Assembly: GCA_027943245.1 (NCBI GenBank)
Contig: JANDJZ010000078.1
Span: 1-64,000, forward strand
Direction of reading: 5' to 3'
Source: Acanthamoeba sp. SK_2022b
Lineage: Eukaryota > Discosea > Longamoebia > Acanthamoebidae
DNA: 64,000 nucleotides
The position numbers and the translations under genes are program-made. Shown one piece after another: positions 36,735 to 47,705 of the stretch. Under the pieces are notes generated by a model. It saw nothing but the letters and a program-made list of their open reading frames with translations, was not told where the DNA came from and made no database searches. Within the stretch, counting starts at the first letter, position 1; the number at the start of each line of letters is the position of its first letter.

Positions 36735-37465
36735 TTAAACAGTGGGTGCTGGGGTGTCAGAGGATGCAGGAGCAGTTGCTTCTGATTCATGGACGGCATC
36801 ATTCTTTCCTGGCGGGAGTTCTTCTTCCTCGTCTGCCGCGTTGGCCTCTTTGTCGACCTGCACTCCATTCTCGGCAGCGGAGGTCTCCTCTGCGGCCACA
36901 GCCGCATCTACCGCTTCCTCCTTCTCCTTCTCCTTCTCCTTCTCCTTCTCTTTCTCCTTCTCCTTCTCCTTCTCCTTCTCCTTCTCCTTCTCCTTCTCCT
37001 TCTCCTTCTCCTTCTCCTTCTCCTTCTCCTTCTCCGCCTTTCGATCAGCCCTTCGCTTTTGTACAATGGCCAGTTGCTGCAAGAGCACTTCCCTCCTGAT
37101 CTGCTTCTTACGCTCCTCACGTCCGTCTTCGCTCACGGGCACGTACTGGAACCTGGCGGTGTATCGCTCGTCCAGAGTCATCACCAACTGCAGCGACGGC
37201 GAGTCACGACAAAAGACGAAACGGGAAAAAATGCAGAGTTAGCAGGGGCCTCTCTCCACGGCTTGCACGCACGCACGAAGGAAAGCCAATTGGCGGACTG
37301 GGCACCTCACTGAACTCCGCGTCCACCCTCTGTCGCTCCTCTTCGTGCTCGTTTTCGTAACGCGCCTTGTCCTTGTGCCTCCGCTCCTCTCTCACCGCCG
37401 CAGCCTGTATGCGGTCCTCCTGCGCGGCATAACACATGCGCATGCGCACGCATACACACACACAC

Positions 37466-37497
<32 letters not shown>

Positions 37498-38188
37498 TGA
37501 GCAACAGGGCGATCATCGTGTCGTGCGGGCAGCGATCGTCAAGGCCACCAGATGGTGTCCAGAGGAGTAGTGCATACCTGGTAGGAGGTGTGCTTGGAGA
37601 GCTGGTCTTTGATCATCCGGCAGCACTCGGTGGAGAGGGTGGCGACGCTTTCGCCATACTGATCAAACACCTGCTGACTGTTGGCGTAGCTCTTGTGCGT
37701 CAACTGCAGCACTTCGAAGGCGTTCTCGACCGTCTTCTGTGGTAGGGTCCCTCTCTTTTTCTGTGTGCGTGCACGCGTGAGTACGTTGCTGCACGCGTGC
37801 TGGTGACCAGCGATAAAAGGACAAGCGCCCACCTCAAACTCGCGAAGGGTGTAGTTGATGTCATGTTTGACGTTATGCCTGAAGAAGAGATGGAATAGCT
37901 CCCCCGCATCTGTGGCAGCAAATCAACGTAATGATGAATTAAAAGAAAAATATAATAAATTAGCGGGTAATCCCAAAGCAAATGCTTTAGGGCAACCTGC
38001 TCATAATCGTGGGATTTGTGTGCAGCCGAACCTCGTGACAGTCGAAGTCCAGGAGAGGCGATGGGAAAGCTCAGGCCAAAGGACGAAGAAGGCGATGAGG
38101 TGCTGTCGGCCACACTAACAGGCTCCTCCAAAAAATCATATTGCGTGACGTTCTTCGCGCGATGCTTCGCCGGCGATGCAGCGGCCAT
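36735..38188 (-). CDS. coiled-coil protein with Lys-Glu repeat
   Basis: Five exons, about 380 residues: MAAASPAKHRAKNVTQYDFL..LRLSR|DAGELFHLFFRHNV, then KTVENAFEVLQLTHKSYANS, EDRIQAAAVREERRHKDKAR, and VMTLDERYTARFQYVPVSED leading to a (KE)n run of about 40 residues encoded by imperfect CTCCTT repeats, and an acidic Ala/Pro tail ending TPAPTV. Helical and coiled-coil throughout; the middle (NAFEVLQLTHKSYANSQQVF, TLSTECCRMIKDQL) could be a BAR-like helical bundle, but this is a guess. The first exon was joined at TCACGAG|GTTCGG because only that donor keeps frame. Confidence 0.7.
36916..37035. repeat. coding (CTCCTT)n tract, Lys-Glu repeat
   Basis: About 20 hexamer units, in frame with the minus-strand gene. 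In other frames it gives long poly-Leu or poly-Ser/Phe artefacts. Confidence 0.9.
37465..37495. repeat. (AAGC)n in an intron
   Basis: Seven AAGC units next to a short (AC)n run in the intron after the SKHTSYQ exon. Confidence 0.9.
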
Positions 38189-38486
38189 TGTGCACCTTTG
38201 TTGTGGGGTTGAACGTCGCTTATCACCTCACCAGACAGAAAGAGGGAGCGAATTCCTGCACTTGCTTTTCTTTTCTTTGTATTTTCTTTTTTTCGTCTTG
38301 CTCCGTTTATCAAAATTGGTAATTTACAGGGACAATAAATAATATCATCTCTCGCTGCGCTGCCGCTATTTGAGAACTGTTCTCCGCCGCTTCGTGTCCG
38401 CCACTCCTCGCTCGTTGCCAGGGTAGGAAACGTCCCTGCCGTCTTCCCTTCCTGCCTCCTAGCGCTCTTCCTAGCTCGAGAGGCTT

Positions 38487-39512
38487 TTACTGGTTCTGCT
38501 CTCGTTCATGGCCAGCGCGCACGTCTTCGGTACTCCCTTCGCTTGGTGGCTGCTTTGGCGGCTCTCCGCCCTCGCTCTTTTTGGCCTGCACCTTCGCCAC
38601 GGCGACAGCTGCTGCCAACTCCATGTTGCGCAGACTCCGCTTGAGGATGTGGTTGTTGATCTGGACCTCGCTCGACCTGCTCAACGACTGGCGGCGTGCT
38701 CGTCGACGACGGCGCATGGAGGACGATGAAGAGGAAGTGGAAGCCACCGAGCAGGAGGCGAACAGCGAGCCCGCGCTGGAGACCGATGGCTTGCGGTAGC
38801 GGAGCTCGGCCTCGCGCACCCAGCAGTGGTCGCACACGCGCACCTCATACGACGTGTAGTCGAGACGAGGAATCGTGATGCGGTTGGACGAGCAGGCGCC
38901 GCAGAAGACGCCACCACACGCACGGCAGTGGTGCCGCCGTCGAAAGAAGGTGAAGCCCGTGGCGCACTGGTGGCACTGGGGCGCCTCGGCGTCAGGCACC
39001 CACGTAGGTCGCTTGTGCATGTCCTCCTCTTCGCTCTCTGTCGTGGCGCTGGTAGTGGCCCTGTCATCCTCGTCACTGACTGCGGCAACGGAACGCGAGT
39101 CGCTACGCGACCGTTGCACCGTGTGCGCGCTGTAGCTGATATCGAAGGAGACCTCTCGTTGTCGCCAGGGGAGAGACGTGGCGTCGGGGCGTAAGCTGCG
39201 CTGGACTCGCTTCTTGTCCTTCTCCTCGTCGTCCTCCTTGAAGGTGGGCAGCGGATCCAAGGATATTGAGGTGGGAATCTTTTTGAACGTCGTCCTTCGG
39301 GGCTTGATCTCAGAAGAGGCTGTGGTCAGGGACGGACCCTCCTGGTCTTGCTCCATGCTCGGATGCCCTTCGCTTCGTTTGCTGGTGGCGGTGCAGACGA
39401 CGTCACCCTTGGGGTTGAGGTAGTGGTCGCCGTCAAGGTGGTGCGGCTGTGGAGAGTCCGCGGGCGGAGGCACAACGACAACTTCGATGGACGTTTCCTT
39501 AAGGAGGGTCAT
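38487..39512 (-). CDS. FYVE zinc-finger protein
   Basis: One exon of 341 residues. The FYVE domain is complete: WVPDAEAPQCHQC, TGFTFFRRRHHCRACGGVFC, GACSSNRITIPRLDY, VRVCDHCW. It has the WxxD, RRHHCRxCG and RVC motifs needed to bind PtdIns3P on endosomes, and eight zinc ligands. The N-terminal half is Ser/Thr/Asp-rich and disordered (HPSMEQDQEGPSL, VSDEDDRATTSATTE); the C-terminus is basic and helical (MRRRRRARRQSLSRSSE, LAAAVAVAKVQAKKSE). The frame extends upstream only through a TTG, so MTLLKETSIEVV at 39512 is the start. Likely an endosome-associated adaptor; no catalytic domain seen. Confidence 0.93.
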   Translation of the reverse strand: MTLLKETSIEVVVVPPPADSPQPHHLDGDHYLNPKGDVVCTATSKRSEGHPSMEQDQEGPSLTTASSEIKPRRTTFKKIPTSISLDPLPTFKEDDEEKDKKRVQRSLRPDATSLPWRQREVSFDISYSAHTVQRSRSDSRSVAAVSDEDDRATTSATTESEEEDMHKRPTWVPDAEAPQCHQCATGFTFFRRRHHCRACGGVFCGACSSNRITIPRLDYTSYEVRVCDHCWVREAELRYRKPSVSSAGSLFASCSVASTSSSSSSMRRRRRARRQSLSRSSEVQINNHILKRSLRNMELAAAVAVAKVQAKKSEGGEPPKQPPSEGSTEDVRAGHEREQNQ

Positions 39513-39806
39513 TTGCGCTGTACAACTTCTCGGCGCTGGCTTGGCCCTTGCTTTGCGCAAGTCGTCTGAGCTTTGTGGTGGGCCTCCTTTGGTTATCGGC
39601 TTGTGCGGCCAGTGCCCGATTTATTGTGACCCTCGTTTTCTCGGGCTATCGGGAGCCGCAAACTCGCGAGCCGGAGCCAATCCCGAGCTTGTGTCCCGAC
39701 CGTTTTCGGGGCGGTGCTGTTTTGTTATTTGAAGAAATTCCACCTTAATTCGAGGAATTTACGGCTCATTTGATCCCATTGGGCTTTAAATCTCCCGCTC
39801 TTCTCC

Positions 39807-41562
39807 TTATTTCGTGCGTAGCCTGGCATTCCTCGATTTGGGCGTAGTGCTTTTGGCGGAGGTCGTTGGTCGCTGGTTCGGCAGCGGCGCGGCGAGCTTG
39901 GTCGGTGCAGCCGCGGCCGTGGTGGCCGCCTGTGAAGAGCTTCCGCCGTGCACTTTTTCAAGCATCAGGCCGTACGCGGGGCGCTGCTCGCCTTTCCTCT
40001 TACATTCCTGGTTGAGCTTTCTCACGTGCTCGCGCGATCGCAAGTCTGCCGAAGCGTTTGGGTCAGTGGCCACGGCGCGCAACGCATGAGCCATGGCTCA
40101 CGGCGGAGGACAGATGGTTGTACCAGCCTGGTCTATGGGCACGGGCATGGCACGCTGGATGCAGGCCAGCGCGACGTCTACGGCCGTCTGTAGGCCGACG
40201 CGATGTCCCTGCGACACGAAGAGCGGCATGGGCGGGTCCGCGCTGCCGCCCCGGCTCTGGCCTGCGATGGTCCTGGACTGAGGCCTGATCATCGCGCCGT
40301 GAATCTGCCCTGAGCGGCCATCGATCTCTACCCACTCGCGGCCGAACTGCTCGCACTTGGCCAGCCACCTGCAAAGACGGGCCGTGCGTCATGCACGAGG
40401 AAGCGTAAACAAAACGATGAGGCGGGATCTCACCTGTCCACGTCCACCTCCGAGGCGAGCCCGTCCACACACAGCAGCTTCTTTGCTACCCCGATGGTCG
40501 GAATGCCGGACACCACGCCCAGCTGGCACGCCGACCCAAAGCCACCGTAGTGCAGCACGCCATTGCCGTCGACCAGCAGCACCTGCGCAAAGTGGGGGCC
40601 GCGTTGGCGGTTGCGTGAAATGAGGGAGGTAGGAGTGAGTCGTGCGTGCCTGGGGCAGGAATTGTGGCTTGTTCTTGCGTATGTGTTCGATGAGGCCCAC
40701 CAGAGCGGGCACCTCGCGGAACGCCAGATAGCCGGGAATGTAGGGCGCCGTAAGCTCGACCACCTTGTACACTTCGTACACGACCTGTCGCCAAGTGTGG
40801 TTGTGTGAGGAGGGGGGTAGTGTGAGCTGTCGAGAGGGGTGGCTGACCTCGAGCTGCGGGAAGGAGCAGACGACGAGGGCTGCAATGGCCGTCCGTTTAT
40901 CGTCGCGAAAGAACGACAGATCAACGCCGCCGACGAGGGTAAGCGGCTGCTTCTCTTTGACCGCGTCCACGACCCGTGCGGCCGCAGCTGCACACGATTA
41001 GGGCATTGTCAGTTACACATAGACGCCTGATCGACTGTACTAGTGCACGTGACCACTGACAACGCTGGCGAGGCACGTTACGCTTGGTTGGGCTCGGCTG
41101 CTGAGCAGACGATGAAGGGGCCAACACCTGGCTCCACGACGGCTTGGACGGCTGAGTCTTGACAAGTGGGCTTGGCACCACGGCCTGCGAAGCGACACAA
41201 GGGCACGGCGCTGGCGTCAGCTAGGCATGCCAACCAGCCTACGACCTCCCTACAGATACGCGTAGGCGCGGGTGCAGAGAGAAGGCCAACGCACTGTTGT
41301 TGCGGGAGGTGGCGGTGCTGCTGCCGGCCGGATAGGATAAGCCCAATCCGTGGCGTCGTGTGTTATGAGAAGTGCCTTTAGCCTTTGCTGTTCCCTGCGT
41401 GCGGCAACAACAGTCAAGAGCAGGCAACGGGACGCAGCTTCGTGGGAGGCAAACTTACTCACGCCACTGGTGTAGTATCTCTGGAGGATAGTCCACAGCG
41501 TCCTTTGTCTGGTGTCTGAGCTCCTTCTCCGTGCGCAGAGCTGCTCTCTCGTGGCCATGCAT
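39807..41562 (-). CDS. ENDOV: endonuclease V
   Basis: Cleaves next to deoxyinosine in DNA or inosine in RNA. The N-terminus comes from two short exons: MHGHERAALRTEKELRHQTK..EILHQW|REQQRLKALLITHDATDWAY, matching the W-x-x-EQxxLK start of the family. Core motifs: LTLVGGVDLSFF (first metal Asp), AALVVCSFPQLE|VVYEVYK, LTAPYIPGYLAFREVP (Glu), VLLVDGNGVLHYGGFGSACQ (Asp), LGVVSGIPTIGVAKKLLCVD, PLFVSQGHRVGLQTAVDVAL and IDQA|DLRSREHVRKLNQE. All catalytic acids are present. A basic, Ala/Thr-rich tail of about 60 residues (to NARLRTK) is extra. About seven exons. The start lies only 46 bases from the retrotransposon's target-site duplication. Confidence 0.94.
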
Positions 41563-41607
41563 GTTTTTTAAGCTCCACAACTAATCTCCATCTTTTTTAT
41601 TGTGTTC

Positions 41608-41624
41608 TCTAATTCGGTGAATGG
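41608..41624. repeat. 17-base target-site duplication, 3' side of the retrotransposon
   Basis: TCTAATTCGGTGAATGG, identical to 47719-47735. Together they bracket the element exactly. Confidence 0.93.
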
Positions 41625-41674
41625 TAGTAGTAGGAGTAGTAGTTTATGCGGACAGGGAGGAGCCCCGTTTGGGT

Positions 41675-42100
41675 CTAGGGCGTAGGCCCCCTCCCTGCGT
41701 CCTTTTTTTTTTCTGGCTTTAATGTTATGCCTTTAAGGGTGTTCCGGGCGATTTTTCTGCTCGCTGTGATGCCTGCTCGTCGCGTGTTCCACATGTCCCT
41801 GGCGTGTCGGCAGGCTATGTTAAGTACGCTGCGGATGCACTCTTTGGCGGAGTCGCTAGGCACTCCCCATGTGTGTAATGCTTCTTTCAGTGCCCGCGGG
41901 CAGTACCCCAGTGCTCCCATGTTCCCGTTGTACCGGGCGAGTTGCGCGCTTGGGCCAGTTAGTTTAGCTGCGTCGGCCTGAGTTTTCCCGAACCATAGGG
42001 TGATGTCGCTGTGGTCCATCAGTTTGTTGGAGGATACTTCTAGGATGTGGCAGGTTATTTCTTGGTCTCGGGCGTGCGTATGTGTTGCGTGGCTGGGCAT
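41675..42100 (-). pseudogene. LINE C-terminal segment after RNase H
   Basis: About 140 codons in another frame from the RNase H part, overlapping its end. Contains ALGYCPRALKEALHTWGVPS and a Lys-rich end before TAG. Probably the C-terminus of the ORF2-type protein separated by a frame shift near 42055-42100. Function unknown. Confidence 0.65.
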
Positions 42101-44040
42101 TCCGTGTAGATGTGGTGGTGCATGTCTTTGTGTCCTGGCCTCGCTGCCTCTCTGTATAGGATGGCTGTGTCTGCCCCGCAGATTTTGTCACTGGTGCAAA
42201 GGGGGCATTCCTGAGTGCTGTGTACCATTTTGTTGATGCGCCATGATTCTGCGTGCGGCCCTTCTGGTTCGGTTTTGGCCACCCACACTCCTTCACTGTC
42301 CGTCCTGTCCCAGTAGAGGTGCATGCTTTCCGCATTTGGGGCTTGGGACTTGAGTCTTGCTTTGTACGCCCATAGGTTGAGTCCGCGATCTTTTTCAGTG
42401 CTGGGTACCACCGAGTTGGCGTAGTCAGTGTCTTTGTCGCGTAGGTATTCCCCTCTTGACTTTCGTGCCTGCTGTTTACCCCTTCTTTTGTTTGCGTGTG
42501 CTTTGTAAACGGTCTCCTTGAGTCCTGCTTCAACGATGTCTCCGTCTTTGTTGGCCAGTACCACGTTGTCCATTGATGTGGAGCAGTTTCTTTGGTATGT
42601 GATAGTGGGGTTTGTCCTTGCCTCTGTGGCCAGGCGGTCTGCTGCTATGTTGCCAGCTGTCAGGCTGTGGAAGTCTGCGCCATGCCATTCTTTGATGGCT
42701 TTAATCTTGTCATTCCATTTGGTGAGTGTGCTCCCTCCTATGGTCTTGTACTTGGCTGTTTTTTCTTCAATGTGGCTTGGTATGTATGTAAAGTGGGTGA
42801 GTAGTTTGGCCTCCCTTCTTTCTCTGAGGAGCAGGAGGACAGCTCTGATAATGCTGCGTCCATCAGTGTTGGCCTGTTGCCCTTTTTTCCATTGGCCGAA
42901 GTTCTCTATGGCTGTTATGGCACTGGTACAGTCAGTGACAATTTCCAGGTTGACACCTGTGGGGGCCATTTGCAGGGCTACAAGTATGGCTACGAGTTCC
43001 CCAATAAAGGAGGACCCTCCTTGTGTAATGAGTACTTTCCTTTGGAGTAGTGGGTGGTTTCCTGCATACACTGCTGCTGTTGAGGTGCCATCCTTGTGCC
43101 CTCCATCTGTCCATATCCTTAGGGTGTTAGTGGCATAGTTCATGGTGGTGTAGCCTTCTGTCGCAGTTAGGTCGAGCATGGTGGTAACTGGTTTGGGCTG
43201 TTTGGGTGTGCGCCCTTGGATGTTATTTATTGTTATGGCTTGTTGTTTAGTGACAAGCTCTCTGATATCTGTGCTGCTTGGTTTGCTTGGTAGGCACGCA
43301 GTTTTGCAGTACTTCCTCAGTAGTTCAGGGTCCTGGGGCAGCATCTCCCACTTTGTGATGCCCAGCTTGTAGAGTTTGTAGACAATGGTATTGGTGCTGC
43401 TACAGCCCACATGTAGGGAGTTGGGGTCTATCAGGTTGACAATGGGTGTGATCTCTACTGCTTGTAGGGCTGTGTGCCATCTGCCCAGAGTATTAATGGG
43501 GGTGGGTAAGTTGACCATGCTTGCCAGGATTGTGTCCGTGGCTATCATGTTGGTGGTGGTGCTGGCGTCAATGTATTGGGCCTTGGTGAGGAGGTTGGTG
43601 AGCCCTAGTCCCCCTTCTTCTGTGCCCAGGTATATGGGCTCATTGTCATATCTCCTAGGTAGTCCCAGTCTGTGTTTAAGGGCGTTCACCATTTGTGTGT
43701 TGATGGATTGTAGGGTTTCTTCTCTGTAGGGGACAGCATGTAGGCTGTAGGCCACCACTGCTGTCACTGTGGCGTTGAGTACTGTGGCCATGAGATCTGC
43801 TGGTAGGCGCTTGTGTTTCAGCATGGCCAGGCAGGCCATAGCTTTGTTTTTTGTATCTTTTATTTGCTTGTCCCAGTTGAGTGTGAGGCTGATCCAGATG
43901 CCAAGGTATTTGTAGTGTTCATTTGGACCTATTTTACTGATGTAGTCGTTGTGATATTTGAGGTTATACGCCTGGTTGGTGGCGTTGGTGGTGTAACCTG
44001 ATTTACTGGTGTTGATCTGTAAGTTGTGGTGATCGTAGTA
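42055..44040 (-). pseudogene. LINE reverse transcriptase thumb and RNase H
   Basis: Upstream part (YLGIWISLTLNWDKQIKDTK, LAMLKHKRLPADLM) is the RT thumb. RNase H follows with all four acids: Asp in LRIWTDGGHKDG, Glu in FIGELVAILVAL, Asp in LEIVTDCTSAI, and Asp in NIAADRLATEA. Further on, CPLC..HHHIYTEC forms a Cys/His finger typical of LINE C-termini. The frame joins the RT at about 44040 only through a frame shift. Confidence 0.88.
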
Positions 44041-45310
44041 TTAGTTTGTTAAAGGTGTGGTCTATGTCAGTTTTGTTACGGCCTAGCAGTACTATGTCAT
44101 CACAGTATGCCAGCAGGGCTAGTTTGAGCTGGTTGGTGAAGGTGTATCCTGCTGTGTTGTCATTTTCTATCCATTTGATCAGTGGGTTGAGGAAGATGAT
44201 GAAGAGGAGTGGTGAGAGGCCATCACCTTGTCGGACTCCTTTGGAGTATGGGATTTTTTGGGTGAGGCTGTTGTTGATTTTTAACTGTACTGTGCTGTGT
44301 CTGTATATGTTGGCTATAGCTTTGATGAAGTTGTTGTTTACCCCGTGGAGTGCCAGTACTTTGAGCAGTGCCTCATGTGAGACACTATCATAGGCTTTGC
44401 TTAAGTCTATGTATGCTAGGTGTATCTCCTTATTATGTTGTAGGCTGTCTTCTATTGCGTCTGTAAGGGCTCTGATGCAGTCTTGGCTGGAGTGTCCTGG
44501 CCTGAACCCACTTTGCAGCTTGCTCAGGGTCGTATCATTGAAGGCTTTGTATAGTCTGGTTGTGAGGATGTTGGTGTAGAGTTTATATTGTACCTGTAGT
44601 AGTGTGATGGGCCTATAGTTACCAGGGTGTGCCTTGTCCCCTTCTTTGTATATTAGTGTGATTGCTGCTTCTTTCCAGCTATCAGGTATTTCGTCTCCAT
44701 TCAGGCACTTGTTGAATATGTGGGTTAGTGTTTCTATGTGTCTGTCAGGCAGGGCCTTCAGCACAGCTGCTGGTATTCCATCTGTCCCAGGTGTCGTGTT
44801 CCTCATTTTTTTAATGGTGTCTCTTACTTCTTTCTCAGTGATGCTATTGCTAAGGAGCTCATCTTGTTCTGTACTGATTTTTTTGATGTGCTGTATCCAT
44901 GGTTCTGGGCCTTGCTGGTCTGGTGTACGTGTGAAGTGTGAGCCCCACCATTTAGCAAATTCAGATTTTATTGTGTTTTCATCTGTGTCATATTGTGCGG
45001 TGCCATTGATTACTCTCTTGACCGCTTTGATGGTGTGTTGGGCACGTTTCTTTATCCCAAGTAGTCTCCAGAACTCTCTGGGGTTGGCGTGTCCTGCTTC
45101 TATGAGGTTGTGTGTATATTGGCGCATGTTTTTGTTGTCCATGTTTTTGCAGTCTTTTTTAATTGTTTTGGTTAAGGTGTCACGGTGTTCCAGGAGTGCT
45201 ACTATTGACTTTTCTATGCAGGGTTTGTTGTAGTTGGTTGGGACCGTGATTCCCTCTCCTGTCAGCAGCTCGCACGTCTTTCCCAGATCCGGTGTCGTAG
45301 GGAGTATGTT
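44003..45310 (-). pseudogene. LINE reverse transcriptase palm and fingers
   Basis: Open from about 45300 (no Met needed) to 44003. RT blocks: TPGTDGIPAAVLKALPDRHI, DSWKEAAITLIYKEGDKAHP, NYRPITLLQVQYKLYTNIL, LQSGFRPGHSSQDCIRALTD, HLAYIDLSKAYDSVSHEALL, YSKGVRQGDGLSPLLFIIFL, and the active-site block ALLAYCDDIVLLGRNKTD. The usual FADD/YADD reads YCDD; both catalytic Asp are present. Confidence 0.92.
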
Positions 45311-45567
45311 AACGCGTTTATGGCTGCGGTGATGTTCCTGCGTTGTCTCTTGATTGCGCTCATTGTTGCGCTCCAGTATGGTGTAGGTGTTTTGCCTTTG
45401 GTTATTGGGACCACTGCGTCTAGGGCATTTTGGATGTCTGCGACAAGCTCTGCGTATTCGTTGTGGGTGTCCCTGGTGGCCTCGTTGTCGGCCTGGGCTT
45501 CTCCCCTTTGCCAGACCAGGGACTGCAGCTGTGCGTGCAGCGCTATCTTCTCCCTGTCTCTATTCAA
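45262..45567 (-). pseudogene. LINE linker between endonuclease and RT
   Basis: About 100 codons (DREKIALHAQLQSLVWQRGE, TPYWSATMSAIKRQRRNIT) that link endonuclease and RT. Frame shifts at both ends (about 45570 and 45300). Confidence 0.7.
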
Positions 45568-47415
45568 TTTGTGGATGGGTCGGGTGCGCGGGCTGGGGGT
45601 CTACGTGTGTTGTGTTTGGGTACCTCTGCAAGGAAGGTAAGGCTGACCAGGTTGTGGTCGGTGTGTATGGGAGCTGGTTGCACAATGCTGGTGTGTGTGA
45701 CCCTTCGCTCCATGCTTTTGTTGACAAGGCAGTAGTCTATTCTTGTAGTGGTGATCTGTGGCTCAGTGTTGCCCGCTTTAGGTTTCTTTATTTGTTTAAA
45801 TGTGTGTTTGTTACATTCTGGGTTGCATAGTCGGTGTATATCCTTCACCCTATTGGTATCAACAAGGTTTCAGATTGCTTTGTATTGCTTTTGGCGGCGT
45901 GTGGATCCATAATTGGTCCATTTATCGCCTGGTGCTAATGTTGCGTTCCAATCTCCTATCAGGGCTAATGGAGTCTTGTTGCTAGTTTGTCTACTACGTT
46001 TTTAATGTGCTCGCATATAAATCGGTTGTTTTTGGCTTCACTCCCAGAGGGGGCGTATATGTTGTATATGTTGATGTCTCGCCCTGCGTTGTTGATAACC
46101 AATTGGTGGATTCTGGCTAGGTTTTTACCATTTGGTTTGGTTGCGTTAATTATTGTGGTTTTGCAGACCAGTTCTTCTCGTACGATGTATGCTGTGCCTC
46201 CGCTGGGTTTGGCCTGTGTTGCGACTGTTGGTCCTGTCTTTGGCTGTTTGTTTCTCTTGTTTAGGGTTGCTGTTTTGGATTTAAGGTTCCAGTATATGGA
46301 GTAGCCATGCTCGGTGGCTGCCTTTTCCAAGTCTCCCATACATTCCTCGTTCCATTTTCCAACTTCTTGGATCGCAGCGATGTCCCAGTTCTGCGTTTTC
46401 ATAGTAGCGCACAGGCAGGGGAGTTCACGCCAGTTTTTTCTGATGTTTATTGATATTAGTGTGATGGTGGCAGCTGCTGTGTTGTGTGTACTGGCTGCTG
46501 TGCCACTTGTACTAGTTGCCTCTACCATCGGGATATGCAGGAGGAGTAGGCTTAGGGTTGTAGCAGCCAGCCACCATCTGATATCTGTGTGTGTTGTGTA
46601 GCTTGTGTTGGTCCAGTGGTTTGTTGTGGTTAGGGTATGGTGGAGCAGGTATGGTAGCATCAGAGCCAGGAGTTGTTTGAGTTTTGTTGGAGTATGGTGG
46701 CCATGTGTGAGTGCGTGGGGCTGTTTTCTTGCTGTTCTTTTCTTTGGGCGTGTCCAGATAACGATGGAGACCCTACTTACGTACCCTTGTATCTCCTTCC
46801 ACTGGTATAGAATGTTAAGATGTTGTGTCTCGTTAAGTTGGGTTTTATTTGGTGTTACACAGTTGGGGTCTGCTGTGATCATTGGTAGCCCAAGAATTAA
46901 CATTATTATGGGGAGCAGCCAGCTGTTATGCCACCTGCTTGGGTGTGTGGGGTGGGGTATAGCCTTGGTGGCAGTCTGGTTCAGGGGGTGTCCCGCTTGT
47001 GGTGGCTTGCTAGTTCTGTCTGGTCGCCCAGGGAGCCATTCTGCCATCTGGGAGCTTGCCATAGTGGTGATCAGTGATTTCACCACACTTCTTACGAAAG
47101 TATTCGAGCACCAACTAGGGCACTCCCCCCAAACCCACAACAACAAGTGGAAACCCTGCAAAAAAAAACAGAGCCAGCTGGACCTCAAGACCTGGCCAAT
47201 GGGAGTGACCATGGCCAGTGTCCTTTTGTTGTGGCATTTTTTAACGGGTGATGTATTTATTCCTTTTTTTTCATTGAGAATGCCTTGGGTTGAGTCGCAT
47301 TGTGTGGAGTCGGGGTCTTGGTGATCTAACGTTGGGGGCTGCCGTTGGTTCCGGTGGTTTGTACGCCGTGTTGGTTGATTTATTTTTCGTGGGTTTTCAT
47401 TTGGATGGGTTAAAT
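45564..47415 (-). pseudogene. LINE endonuclease with hydrophobic N-terminal segments
   Basis: The frame opens near 47415 and stays open to 45965. The first ~280 codons hold three hydrophobic stretches (SWLLPIIMLILGLPMITA, LKQLLALMLPYLLHHTL, WWLAATTLSLLLLHIPMVEA). Then the endonuclease starts: ITLISINIRKN, WDIAAIQEVGKW (catalytic Glu), GGTAYIVREEL, INIYNIYAPSG. After a frame shift at about 45985 it goes on with LALIGDWNATLAPGDKW (Asp/Asn pair), a TGA at 45870-45872, then RIDYCLVNKS and HTDHNLVSL (catalytic Asp-His). All endonuclease motifs are present but split. Confidence 0.85.
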
Positions 47416-47675
47416 TTGTAGGGGGGTTGATTATCGTTGTATTTACTGTGGGGTTTGAAAGATCTGCAGTACAAGGCGTAGGGCTGGTGCCTTGGGCGAA
47501 CGGTTTTCGGCTGTTCGTAGCCGGCTATGGCTTCGGGGATTTGTAAGATGCGCGTGCATGGCCTCAAGAAGTATGGGGACTTCGGCGAGCGTTTGATGGC
47601 TGCTCGTAGCCTTTTTGTTGTAATGGTCCGGGGGGGGGTACCCTTACTGATGTTGTTGATTGTGTACTCCTGCAT
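47397..47675 (-). pseudogene. LINE ORF1-like frame
   Basis: From ATG 47675 (MQEYTINNISKGTPP) about 92 codons, basic and Pro-rich (SPKSPYFLRPCTRILQIPEA). No RRM or zinc knuckle seen. A G6/C6 run at 47421-47426 is where a one-base slip would carry this frame straight into the endonuclease frame, so the two may be one protein. Confidence 0.5.
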
Positions 47676-47705
47676 CCGTCCTTGTTCGCTTCTCGCTCTC
47701 TTTTC

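Noticed and set aside
36769..37313. Long plus-strand frames of poly-Ser/Phe and poly-Leu
   Set aside because: They are antisense or shifted readings of the (CTCCTT)n Lys-Glu repeat in the minus-strand coiled-coil gene.
41240..41558. Single-exon frame starting MATREQLC as the endonuclease V N-terminus
   Set aside because: A shifted frame starting at 41562 (MHGHERAAL) joins the REQQRLKALL exon and reproduces the family's N-terminus, so the longer frame is a shadow.
42518..43138. Plus-strand 206-codon frame inside the LINE
   Set aside because: Antisense of the RNase H region; no start context or family signal, while the minus strand has clear motifs.
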